Shown here piece by piece: positions 34,420 through 41,737 of a DNA stretch of 64,000 nt (its first letter is position 1; each line of letters opens with the position of its first letter). The notes below the pieces were generated by a model, which was not told where the DNA came from, made no database searches, and saw only the letters and a list, made by a program, of their open reading frames with translations. Location: NCBI RefSeq assembly GCF_900111685.1, contig NZ_FOHX01000012.1, positions 1-64,000 on the forward strand, read 5' to 3'. A program made the translations under genes and the position numbers. Origin of the DNA: Nonomuraea wenchangensis. Lineage in GTDB: Bacteria; Actinomycetota; Actinomycetes; Streptosporangiales; Streptosporangiaceae.

Positions 34420-35151
34420 TCAGGAGGCCCCGACGCGCAGGCTTTCCTCCACCAGGTCGCGCAGCAGTTCCGGCGGCGCGTCGAAGGCGTCGCCAGGGAG
34501 CGGCACGATGCCGCTGGTCCTGGCGAAATCCGTCCGATGGCCGCTCTGCAACCGTTCGACCCTGACCCTGCGCGGCAGCCTGTCCTCCGAAGCCGCGCCG
34601 AGTTCGAGGGCGTCCCAGCGCCTGAGCACCTGCCCTTTCTGGCTCACCAGCCTGGTCACCACGAGGCCGTGACGAGGCGTGAGCAGTTCGGTCACGTGCA
34701 CGCCCGCCAAAGCCCCCGCCCCTTCGAAGCAGCGGCGCTCGGCGCGGGTGCGCCCGTCGATCGGAGGGCACGCGTCGGCCTCGGCCCGCCGCAGCGCGGG
34801 GTGGGGCCAGGCCATGAGGTCGAGGTAGCCGATGTCCGTGAGCGGCAGGCAGTCGAACATCAGCCGGTCCATGACCTGGATCGGGCGCTTCATCGTCGGC
34901 AGATAGGTGTGGATCCCGCACGCCGCCGAGTCGAGGCGCTCCTCGATCCACACGTACGTGCCGAAGAGCACGTCCGGCTTCATGACGAAGATCGAGGTTG
35001 TGGCGCTCCATCCCCGGTCCTGGAACCGGCGGGCGAAGAGGTAGCGCATCGGGTTCTGGCCGATCGCGGCCTCCACGCTGAAGGCGTAGGAGCCGAGCCG
35101 GCCCGCTCGGTAGTTCGCGCGGGCCGGCTCTTCAACGCGCACGTCACTCAT
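34420..35151 (-). CDS. LolA-fold outer-membrane-lipoprotein-sorting-like protein
   Basis: The 243-residue product carries a segment typical of the LolA/DUF1329-like beta fold: SATTSIFVMKPDVLFGTYVW, HTYLPTMKRPIQVMDRLMFD and IGYLDLMAWP, matching the general V-x-LPxxKR-x-R-x2-DxFMG-x-D-x2-Y-x-DL pattern. Proteins of this type bind lipids in a hydrophobic half-barrel. No signal peptide is visible, so it is probably cytoplasmic here. It lies between the DUF6073-like and UbiB-like genes, suggesting a lipid-handling set. Identification of the fold is by pattern only, so I am moderately sure. Confidence 0.55.
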   Translation of the reverse strand: MSDVRVEEPARANYRAGRLGSYAFSVEAAIGQNPMRYLFARRFQDRGWSATTSIFVMKPDVLFGTYVWIEERLDSAACGIHTYLPTMKRPIQVMDRLMFDCLPLTDIGYLDLMAWPHPALRRAEADACPPIDGRTRAERRCFEGAGALAGVHVTELLTPRHGLVVTRLVSQKGQVLRRWDALELGAASEDRLPRRVRVERLQSGHRTDFARTSGIVPLPGDAFDAPPELLRDLVEESLRVGAS

Positions 35152-35162
35152 CGTCTCGGTGC

Positions 35163-35894
35163 TTACGCCAGGATTCTGGCGAGCTCGGCGGGCACCACCG
35201 CGCTGGCGATGGGAACGTGGTGCAGGAGGTTCCCGATCTCGATGTCAGCGGCGAGCAACTCGCCGAGCTGACGGCCTTCGCTGTCGTACAGGGCGTACGA
35301 CCGCGACGTACGCGACACGTCGCCGATGGGGGGAACCATCGCGACCCGCGACTCCAGACGGACCACCTGGTCGCCGGTGTCGACGGTCGTGCCGAGCTGC
35401 TCCACCTCGAACCGAGGATAGATCATGGTGATACAGTCCTTGATGGGCATCGTGGTCCCATCACCCGTGTCCGGAGCGGGCTTGACCCGCGCGCCCTCCG
35501 ACTTGCTGGGCGTGTTCGAGACCTTGACCTGGCCGAAGAGTTCGCTGTGCCCCGTGACCTGCAGCGACAGGAACTGCGCCGTGATCGTGGAGCTCGACCA
35601 GTCCATCTCGGTCGCGGAGTGCGGGTCGTGGCGACGGTAGATCGCCATGCCGTGGAGGTCGACGATGTCCTCACCGAGGCCGTCGATGCGCACGTGGATG
35701 CGCTCGCGGACGATGAAGGTCTCGAGGGCCGAGGGCGTCAGCGTATAGGGGCGGATCGGGTAGAGATTCCCCGGTCCTCCCCAGGCCGACGCGTGGCCCT
35801 TCACGACCTCCGCGGACGAGAGGGTCGCGGCGTCGAAGTCGGTCGCGATCCCCCTGTCGTGGAGTTTCTGAAGGAATCCGTAAGGTTCGCTCAC
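35163..35894 (-). CDS. Unknown protein (DUF6073-like), candidate UGU-encoded selenoprotein
   Basis: The 243-residue product starts at GTG 35894 (VSEPYGFLQKLHDRGIATDF) with AAAGG upstream. It is mostly beta, with LVVRERIHVRIDGLGEDIVD-like strands and VRLESRVAMVPPIGDVSRTS followed by LLAADIEIGNLL. The pattern recalls the DUF6073 family, but I am unsure of the name. It has one cysteine only, residue 154 (KDCITMIYPRF), encoded by TGT. Immediately downstream is a hairpin with a bulged T and a GTT loop at the position of a bacterial SECIS. Because the locus encodes a tRNA-Sec with anticodon ACA, this codon could direct selenocysteine. The gene is second in the operon reading away from the tRNA-Sec. 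No catalytic role is known. Confidence 0.75.
   Translation of the reverse strand: MSEPYGFLQKLHDRGIATDFDAATLSSAEVVKGHASAWGGPGNLYPIRPYTLTPSALETFIVRERIHVRIDGLGEDIVDLHGMAIYRRHDPHSATEMDWSSSTITAQFLSLQVTGHSELFGQVKVSNTPSKSEGARVKPAPDTGDGTTMPIKDCITMIYPRFEVEQLGTTVDTGDQVVRLESRVAMVPPIGDVSRTSRSYALYDSEGRQLGELLAADIEIGNLLHHVPIASAVVPAELARILA
35402..35435 (-). promoter_or_regulatory. SECIS-like hairpin after a UGU codon
   Basis: Counting on the minus strand from T1 of TGT (35435), bases 15-17 (CTA) pair with 32-34 (TGG, one G-T). T18 is bulged, bases 19-23 (CCTCG) pair with 27-31 (CGAGG), and the loop is GTT (24-26). In E. coli fdhF the bulged U is at 17 and the loop G-U at 23-24, so both key features agree to within one base. 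Recognition by SelB would place Sec at residue 154 of the host protein. Confidence 0.5.
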
Positions 35895-35948
35895 AGTTCA
35901 AACCTTTCGAGTGAGAGCGATTCGTGCGGTCTGCCGTAGCGGCACCCG

Positions 35949-36389
35949 TCAGGTGTCGAGTGACGCCATGAGCACATCGAGCGACTCGATGACGTGCGCG
36001 AAGTCCACCGTGCGCTCGCGAAGCCTCGTCGTGTCCACGGTGTGGTCGCCGAGTTCGATCGCCAGCACCTCGATCAGGCGATCGAGGTTGTTGTACGCCA
36101 CGCTCACCGGGAAGTGAGCGAGCGGAATCTCGTGGGCCGGGTCGGCCGGGGGGCCTCCGGCCTCCAGCCGGCCGGTCGAGCCACTGGAGGCGCGCCACGC
36201 CTGCTCCACCGTGAGGTCGTAGGCGTGGAAGGTGCCCAGGTAGTGGGGCTTCCACCGGCGGCGGAGCTCGTTGGCGCTGATCCTCCTTTCGAGGTAGTCG
36301 ACGGCGGCGGGGATGAACTGCTCTCGGTACTCCTTGAGCAGGAGGCCGACATCGGGTGATGTCGTCAGAGCGCGATCTGCGACGGTCAT
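35949..36389 (-). CDS. Hypothetical helical protein
   Basis: The 146-residue product starts MTVADRALTTSPDVGLLLKE. It is predicted mainly helical, without cysteines, membrane segments or known motifs; YREQFIPAAVDYLERRISAN and LAHFPVSVAYNNLDRLIEVL are its best-defined helices. The ATG at 36389 has GGGAGAG upstream. It is the first gene of the leftward operon that includes the candidate selenoprotein. Regulon site C lies 63 bases upstream, in the divergent gap shared with tRNA-Sec. I do not recognise the family. Confidence 0.65.
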   Translation of the reverse strand: MTVADRALTTSPDVGLLLKEYREQFIPAAVDYLERRISANELRRRWKPHYLGTFHAYDLTVEQAWRASSGSTGRLEAGGPPADPAHEIPLAHFPVSVAYNNLDRLIEVLAIELGDHTVDTTRLRERTVDFAHVIESLDVLMASLDT

Positions 36390-36452
36390 GTTTCTCTCCC
36401 AACCTGGGCAGCGGATCAGGACACCATCCAGCGTCGATGTTCACAGTTGAGC

Positions 36453-36473
36453 GCTTTAAATTCATATAGTCAA
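36453..36473 (+). promoter_or_regulatory. Regulon site C (AT-rich operator)
   Basis: GCTTTA-N8-TAGTCAA in the divergent region between the hypothetical-UbiB operon and tRNA-Sec/selB. It fits the shared consensus apart from the first base and some middle positions. Confidence 0.6.
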
Positions 36474-36553
36474 GACAAACGGCTTGTTCTGCGTTCGCGT
36501 GAATCAAAGAGCTTTTGAATAGCCAGTTCATCGCCTAATGGGGAAATCGACGC

Positions 36554-36583
36554 TTGACCGACGGCTATCAATATCCCTAGCGT
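36554..36583 (+). promoter_or_regulatory. Probable promoter of tRNA-Sec and selB
   Basis: TTGACC at 36554-36559 and TAGCGT at 36578-36583 are spaced by 18 bases. The -10 element ends seven bases before the first base of the tRNA. Confidence 0.5.
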
Positions 36584-36590
36584 CATGCGT

Positions 36591-36682
36591 GGAGGCGTTG
36601 GGTGCCTGGTGGCCCTCCCGGTCTACAAAACCGATGGGGCGGCGTTCACGCCGCCGGCGGGTTCGATTCCCGTTCGCCTCCG
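36591..36682 (+). tRNA. selC: tRNA-Sec with anticodon ACA
   Basis: The 92-base sequence folds as a selenocysteine tRNA. The acceptor GGAGGCG pairs with CGCCTCC (T8 faces T), followed by discriminator G and no encoded CCA. The D arm is long, with GGG-T-GCC around the loop TGGT. The extra arm GGCGGCG-TTCA-CGCCGCC is a perfect 7-bp hairpin, and the T arm is GCGGG-TTCGATT-CCCGT. The anticodon stem CGGT/ACCG encloses CTACAAA, so the anticodon is ACA (36625-36627), where UCA is expected. ACA pairs with UGU, a cysteine codon. The gene sits 25 bases upstream of selB, which with selA and selD settles its identity. A34 could in principle become inosine and widen the reading. Confidence 0.9.
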
Positions 36683-36707
36683 CTCAGCTCAGCGATGGGA
36701 AGCACGC

Positions 36708-38465
36708 ATGCACGTCGTCGCGACCGCAGGCCACGTTGACCACGGCAAGTCGACCCTGGTGAGGGTCCTGACCGGCATGGAACCCGACCGATGGGCCGAG
36801 GAGCGCCGCCGGGGGCTGACCATCGATCTCGGCTTCGCCTGGCGGACCCTTCCGTCGGGCCGCTCGCTCGCCCTGGTGGACGTCCCCGGTCACGAGCGCT
36901 TCGTCGGCAACATGCTGGCCGGGATCGGCCCGGTCCCTGCGGTGATGATGGTCGTCGCCGCCGACGAGGGCTGGATGCCCCAGTCGGCCGAGCACCTGGC
37001 CGTGATCGACGCGCTCGGGGTGGAGCACGGCCTGCTGGTCGTCACACGTGCCGACCGCGCCGACCCCGAACTGGCCGAGGAGGAGGCCCGCCTCGAACTC
37101 GACGGGACGAGCCTGCAGCACGCCGAGGCGGTCGCCGTCAGCAGCGTGACCGGTCAGGGCATCGACGCCCTCGTGGCCGCGCTCGACCGGCTGTCCGCCG
37201 CCCTGCCCGTTCCCTCGCCCGAGGCGCCGGTGCGGCTGTGGATCGACCGCGCCTTCACCGTCAAGGGACTCGGCACCGTCGTCACCGGCACGCTTCCGCA
37301 GGGGACGCTCTCCGTCGGCGACGAGCTGCTGCTCGGCGGTACGGGCAGGCGGGTGCGCGTGCGCGGCTTGCAGTCACTGAAGCGCCAGGTCGACTCCGTC
37401 ACCGGCGTCGCGCGCGTGGCGCTCAACCTCAAAGGCGTGGAGCTCTCCGACGTCTCCAGGGGCGTGGCCCTCGTGACACCTGAGCGGTGGACGGCGACGC
37501 AGGTCGTCGACATCAGGCTCAGGCCCTCGAACGGGACCATCGGCCGCGAGTGTGTGCTGCACATCGGCTCGGCCTCGATCGTCGGCCGGCTGCGGCGGCT
37601 GGGCGAGGACATCGCGAGGCTGACGCTGACCCGCCCGGTCCCGCTGCACGTGGGCGACCGGGCGATCCTGCGGGATCCGGGGTCGCGGGCCGTCGCCGGC
37701 GTCACCGTCCTGGACGTACGTCCTCCCTCCCTGGTCAAGCGCGGCTCCGCCGCTCGCGCCGCCCGTGAGCTGAGCTCGTGGCCTGCCGTGCCGACGAGTG
37801 AGAACCTCGTGCGCCGCCACCGCTTCCTGCGTGAGGCAGAGCTCGCTCTCATGGGACGGTCCGCCGAGAGCGACCTGGTCGCGGGGACCTGGCTCGTCGA
37901 CCCTGCGCACTGGGCCGCGCTGGGCGACCAGCTCGAGCAGCTCGCCAGGAGCGGGGCCGAGCGCGATCCGCTGCGGCCCGGCATGTCCGTGGAGGTCGCC
38001 AGGCAGGCGCTCGGCCTGCCCGACAAGCGGCTGGTGGAAGCGCTCGTCCGCGCGCCACTGCGGGTCGACGCGGGCCGGGTGCTCGTCGAGGACGCCGCTC
38101 CCCTGCTGCCCGCCGGCGTGCTCGCCGCCGTCGACCGGCTGCGGGCCGAGCTCGCCACGCACCCCTTCCGCGCGCCCGAGGGCGCCCGGCTGGTCGAGCT
38201 CGGGTTGACCGGCAAGGCGGTGGCCGCCGGGGTCAGGGCGGGCGTGCTCATCCGCCTCGCCGAAGGCGTGGTGCTGCCGCGCGAAACGGAGCGAAAGGCG
38301 GTCGAGATCCTCGCGGGGCTGCGCCAGCCCTTCACCGCCAGCGAGGCGAGGAGCGCACTCGACACCTCGCGCCGCGTCGTCATCCCGCTGCTGGAGCACC
38401 TCGACGAGCTGGGGCACACGGAGCGGGTGGACGCCGCCACCCGCCGTGTCACCGGGCGCTCGTGA
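36708..38465 (+). CDS. selB: Selenocysteine-specific elongation factor SelB
   Basis: The 585-residue GTPase starts MHVVATAGHVDHGKSTLVRV, with the G1 motif GHVDHGKS at 8-15. The effector region RRRGLTIDLGFAW, G3 DVPGHERFVGNM, G4-like VTRADRAD and SSVTGQGID follow. Domain 2 has IDRAFTVKGLGTVVTGTLPQ, and the C-terminal part is the set of winged helices that bind the SECIS hairpin (for example FTASEARSALDTSRRVVIPL, then LEHLDELGHTERVDA). It delivers Sec-tRNA to the ribosome at the recoded codon. The ATG at 36708 has GGGA upstream; the longer frame runs through the tRNA. It converges on selA with a 17-base overlap of the ends. Confidence 0.95.
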   Translation: MHVVATAGHVDHGKSTLVRVLTGMEPDRWAEERRRGLTIDLGFAWRTLPSGRSLALVDVPGHERFVGNMLAGIGPVPAVMMVVAADEGWMPQSAEHLAVIDALGVEHGLLVVTRADRADPELAEEEARLELDGTSLQHAEAVAVSSVTGQGIDALVAALDRLSAALPVPSPEAPVRLWIDRAFTVKGLGTVVTGTLPQGTLSVGDELLLGGTGRRVRVRGLQSLKRQVDSVTGVARVALNLKGVELSDVSRGVALVTPERWTATQVVDIRLRPSNGTIGRECVLHIGSASIVGRLRRLGEDIARLTLTRPVPLHVGDRAILRDPGSRAVAGVTVLDVRPPSLVKRGSAARAARELSSWPAVPTSENLVRRHRFLREAELALMGRSAESDLVAGTWLVDPAHWAALGDQLEQLARSGAERDPLRPGMSVEVARQALGLPDKRLVEALVRAPLRVDAGRVLVEDAAPLLPAGVLAAVDRLRAELATHPFRAPEGARLVELGLTGKAVAAGVRAGVLIRLAEGVVLPRETERKAVEILAGLRQPFTASEARSALDTSRRVVIPLLEHLDELGHTERVDAATRRVTGRS

Positions 38466-39876
38466 TCTCCTGAAGGCTCCGCAGGACCAGGTCGTCCTGC
38501 TCGGGCGGCACAGTCCGCAGGTCGACGAGCACCCGTCCGCGTTCCGCTCTGACGATGACCGGCGGGTCGGCGGCGCGCAGCCCGCTGACCACGGCCGTCT
38601 CGGTCAGCCCGAGGGGCGTGATCTCCACCACGACCGACGGCAGCCGCTCGGTCGGCAGGCTGCCGCCGCCGACGACGCCCGTCCCCTCGCGTACCTTCGC
38701 CCGCTCCCCCAGCCCCGTGGCCAGCCGCTCCGCCCTGCGGCGGAGCTCGTCGAGCGGTACGGCGAGCATGCGCAGCACCGGCAGGTCGTCGGGACGGCCC
38801 GACAGGTGCGTCAGCAGCGTCGCCTCGAGCGCGGCGAGCGTCAGCTTGTCGATCCGTACGGCACGCGCGATCGGATGCCGGGTGAGCCTCGCCACAAGCT
38901 CGCCCCGTCCGACGACGAGCCCCGCCTGAGGCCCGCCGAAGAGCTTGTCGCCGGAGAAGACGGCCAGGTCCACCCCGGCCGAGAGGCTCTCGTCGAGCGC
39001 CGGCTCGTCGCCGAGACGGCCGCGCAGCAGCCCCGATCCGAGGTCGTGGACGAGCGGCAGCCTGTGGGCCCCGGCCAGCTCGACGAGGTCGGCGAGGGCG
39101 GGCTGGGCGGTGAAGCCCTCAATCCGGTAGTTGCTCGGGTGCACGACCAGGATGAGCGCCGTTCGCTTCCCGATCGCCGAGGCGTAGTCGGCCAGGTGGG
39201 TCCTGTTGGTGGCGCCCACCTCGACCAGGTTCGCGCCCGCGGCTTCGAGGATGGAGGGGATGCGGAACTCGCCGCCGATCTCGACCAGTTCACCGCGCGA
39301 CACGATCACCTCGCGGTCGCGGGCGAACGCGCCCAGGATGAGCATGAGGGCGGCCGCGGCGTTGTTGACCGCGAGCGCGGCCTCCGCGCCGGTGAGCTCC
39401 CTCAGGAGGGCGCTCACCGTGCTCCCGCGTTTGCCGCGCTCACCGGTCGCGAGGTCGAACTCGACGGTGGAGTACCCTGCGGCGGCCTTGACCGCCTCGA
39501 GTGCCTGGGCGGAGAGTGGGGCTCGGCCGAGGTTGGTGTGCAGGACGACGCCGGTGGCGTTGACGACGGCACGGACGCGGCCGCTCGTGAGGCGGTCGAG
39601 CGCGTCCGACACCGCGCCGGCGAGCGCATCCAGCGGCGGGGGCGGCCCTCCTCCGGCGAGCGAGGCGCGAGCTTCGTCGAGCGCCCGGCGGGCCATCGTG
39701 GTCAGCAGCGGACGCCCCCAGACGCCGAGCCGCTCGATGAGTCGGGGATGGGCCAGGAGGCTGTTCACCTTGGGGAGCGCCCTCCGTGGATCACCCGCGC
39801 GATCCGGCTCGCCGCCCGTTCGCCGGGAGCCCCGCTCGGCCTGCCCGGTGCGGCCGGCCTGGTGTGTGGGGTCCAT
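38449..39876 (-). CDS. selA: L-seryl-tRNA(Sec) selenium transferase SelA
   Basis: The 475-residue PLP enzyme has the SelA core. DPRRALPKVNSLLAHPRLIE is at the front, then VVNATGVVLHTNLGRAPLSA and STVEFDLATGERGKRGSTVS. The PLP lysine is Lys311 in FSGDKLFGGPQAGLVVGR. SelA converts Ser-tRNA(Sec) to Sec-tRNA(Sec) using selenophosphate. Its ATG is three bases after the selD stop, so the two are one unit. Compared with typical SelA it has a short Gly/Arg-rich N-terminal extension (HQAGRTGQAERGSRRTGGEP). Confidence 0.95.
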   Translation of the reverse strand: MDPTHQAGRTGQAERGSRRTGGEPDRAGDPRRALPKVNSLLAHPRLIERLGVWGRPLLTTMARRALDEARASLAGGGPPPPLDALAGAVSDALDRLTSGRVRAVVNATGVVLHTNLGRAPLSAQALEAVKAAAGYSTVEFDLATGERGKRGSTVSALLRELTGAEAALAVNNAAAALMLILGAFARDREVIVSRGELVEIGGEFRIPSILEAAGANLVEVGATNRTHLADYASAIGKRTALILVVHPSNYRIEGFTAQPALADLVELAGAHRLPLVHDLGSGLLRGRLGDEPALDESLSAGVDLAVFSGDKLFGGPQAGLVVGRGELVARLTRHPIARAVRIDKLTLAALEATLLTHLSGRPDDLPVLRMLAVPLDELRRRAERLATGLGERAKVREGTGVVGGGSLPTERLPSVVVEITPLGLTETAVVSGLRAADPPVIVRAERGRVLVDLRTVPPEQDDLVLRSLQEITSAR

Positions 39877-39879
39877 GCC

Positions 39880-40950
39880 TCACACCCCGGCCCGGACGTC
39901 GATCGTGCCGGGTTCGCCCTCGACGATCTGGCCGATGACGGCGGCGGCGACCCCGCGGTCCTGGAGCTTGGCCACGACGTCGTCGGTCTCGTCGCGGACC
40001 GCCAGGAGCAGTCCGCCCGAGGTCTGCGCGTCGTGCAGGAGCACCGCCACCTCCTCGTCAACCGCCACGCTCATCGTGACCCAGGGCTGGAGGAAGTCGA
40101 TGTTGGCCCGCGTCCCCCCAGGCACGTGGCCCGTCGCGGCGAGTTCGCGCGCCTCGGGAAGCAGGGGCACCCGGTCGGCGTCGATCTCCGCCGCCACGCC
40201 GCTGGCCCGTGCCATCCGGCGCAGATGGCCGAGGAGTCCGAAGCCGGTCACGTCGGTGGCCGCGCGCACGCCCATCGAGACGGCCACCTCGGCGGCCACG
40301 TCGTTGAGCGTCACCATGCAGGCGACCGCCTCGTCCACGGCGGCCTGGTCGGCGGCGCCCCGCTTGAGCGCGGTGACGACGACGCCCGTGCCGACGGGTT
40401 TGGTCAGGACGAGCTCGTCGCCCGGCCTGGCGCGGTCGATGGTCAGCAGCCTCGCCGGGTCGGCCATGCCGAGGACGGCCATGCCGTACTTGGGCACGGG
40501 GTCGCTGATGGTGTGACCGCCCACGACCGCGCATCCGGCAGCCGCGGCGGTCGCCGCGGCGCCGCTCATCACGCCGGCCAGCATGCTGAGCGGCAGGTCG
40601 TCGCCCGGCCAGGCGGCCAGGTTGAGCGCGACGATAGGCTTGCCGCCCATCGCGTAGACGTCGGAGAGGGCGTTGGCGGCGGCGATGCGCCCCCAGTCGT
40701 AGGGGTCGTCGACGATGGGGGTGAAGAAGTCGGTGGTGAGAATCAGCGCCTGTCCCTGGCCGATCCTGATGACGGCGGCGTCGTCGCCTTCGGCCAGCCC
40801 GACGAGGAGGCCCGGCAGGGGGCCGCCGCTCTGGTGGCCGTTGAAGGAGCCCATGAGCTGTTCGAGTGAGGCCTGGGGCAGCTTGCACGCGCACCCGGCC
40901 CCCGGCGAGAGGGAGGTCAGCCGGATGCTTGAGGAGGTGGTGTGGCTCAT
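39880..40950 (-). CDS. selD: Selenide, water dikinase SelD
   Basis: The 356-residue protein starts MSHTTSSSIRLTSLSPGAGC and has the active-site segment GAGCACK (Cys20, Cys22, Lys23). In E. coli this reads GAGCGCK, and in some bacteria the first Cys is Sec; here both are TGC, hence true cysteines. AIR-synthase-fold strings follow: ILTTDFFTPIVDDPYDWGRI, AANALSDVYAMGGKPIVALN and VVGGHTISDPVPKYGMAVLG. It makes selenophosphate from selenide and ATP. The ATG at 40950 has GGAAAGGG upstream. It lies between the AhpD-like gene and selA in a leftward operon controlled by regulon site D. Confidence 0.95.
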   Translation of the reverse strand: MSHTTSSSIRLTSLSPGAGCACKLPQASLEQLMGSFNGHQSGGPLPGLLVGLAEGDDAAVIRIGQGQALILTTDFFTPIVDDPYDWGRIAAANALSDVYAMGGKPIVALNLAAWPGDDLPLSMLAGVMSGAAATAAAAGCAVVGGHTISDPVPKYGMAVLGMADPARLLTIDRARPGDELVLTKPVGTGVVVTALKRGAADQAAVDEAVACMVTLNDVAAEVAVSMGVRAATDVTGFGLLGHLRRMARASGVAAEIDADRVPLLPEARELAATGHVPGGTRANIDFLQPWVTMSVAVDEEVAVLLHDAQTSGGLLLAVRDETDDVVAKLQDRGVAAAVIGQIVEGEPGTIDVRAGV

Positions 40951-41036
40951 GGCGGCCCTTTCCTGGTGGGCGTCCGAACGCTGGAAGGAGGACGGTCGCC
41001 GCGGCGGGCAAGCCGGGCGACCGCGGGGTGGATCTC

Positions 41037-41588
41037 CTAGTGGCCGGTGGCGCACATGCGATAGCCGTCGTTGATGATCATCTGCGCCATCCCGACGTAG
41101 GCGGCGGGATCGTCGGGCACGATGGCTGCCAGGCCGTCGCAGTAGCGGTTGAACATGGCGAAGGCCGCCGCGATGAGCACGGTGTCGTGGATCTCGGTGT
41201 CGGTCGCCCCGGCCTGGCGGGCGGCGTCGACCATGGCGTCGGTGACCTCGTGGCCGCCCTTCGTGACCGCTCCGGCGATCACGATGAGCGTCTTGAGCTT
41301 GGGCGGGATGGGGGCGCTGTCCAGGTCGTCGAGCACCTTGTCGACGAGCGCGCGCCCGCCGCTGATCTGGGCGGCGCTGATCTCCGCGTGGGCGGAGCTG
41401 CAGAAGCGGCAGTCGTTCTGCGCCGAGACGTAGGCCGCGATGAGCTCGCGGTCGCCCCGGCTCATGGAGTGGGGGTTGCGCAGCAGCGTCTCGGCCAGCT
41501 CGCCCAGGTGACGGCCGGTCTCGGGCCGGTACTGGAAAAGGCCGGGAGTGCCGGGTGCGAGCTCGGGGGGCATGGCGATGTGAGGCAT
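41037..41588 (-). CDS. AhpD-like peroxidase/carboxymuconolactone decarboxylase fold protein
   Basis: The 183-residue protein starts MPHIAMPPELAPGTPGLFQY (ATG 41588 after GAGGAG). It has the CMD/AhpD helical fold with redox motif CRFCSSAH (Cys60, Cys63, His67) following DRELIAAYVSAQND. AhpD-type proteins reduce peroxides or alkylhydroperoxidase partners through the CxxC pair. Both cysteines are TGC. It is the first gene of the operon AhpD-like, selD, selA, and regulon site D lies 45 bases upstream. Coupling an antioxidant enzyme to Sec synthesis is consistent with selenium or thiol stress handling, which is inference. Confidence 0.88.
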   Translation of the reverse strand: MPHIAMPPELAPGTPGLFQYRPETGRHLGELAETLLRNPHSMSRGDRELIAAYVSAQNDCRFCSSAHAEISAAQISGGRALVDKVLDDLDSAPIPPKLKTLIVIAGAVTKGGHEVTDAMVDAARQAGATDTEIHDTVLIAAAFAMFNRYCDGLAAIVPDDPAAYVGMAQMIINDGYRMCATGH

Positions 41589-41633
41589 GTTCACTCCTCG
41601 AAGCGGATGTGCACCATCTCCTCAAAGTAGACA

Positions 41634-41654
41634 ACTTTAGAGATATATAGTCAA
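41634..41654 (+). promoter_or_regulatory. Regulon site D (AT-rich operator)
   Basis: ACTTTA-N8-TAGTCAA upstream of the AhpD-like-selD-selA operon, with both ends identical to site E. On the minus strand TTGACT faces the operon. Confidence 0.65.
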
Positions 41655-41737
41655 CGCCGGGATAGGCATGGCGAAGCACGCATTGCCTGGCGATTCTTCA
41701 CCGCAAGGGCATTAATTGCTGAAGAAAAAAGTAGTCC

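Noticed and set aside
36585..36707. N-terminal extension of SelB reading through the tRNA
   Set aside because: The extension is encoded by the tRNA sequence itself and SelB similarity starts at MHVVATAGHVDHGKS.
38446..40869. An 807-codon open frame on the plus strand opposite selA and selD
   Set aside because: It is the antisense shadow of two well-conserved genes in GC-rich DNA, with no ribosome site and no recognisable domain.
40880..40900. SelD active site as selenocysteine
   Set aside because: Both cysteines of GAGCACK are TGC, which the ACA anticodon should not read.
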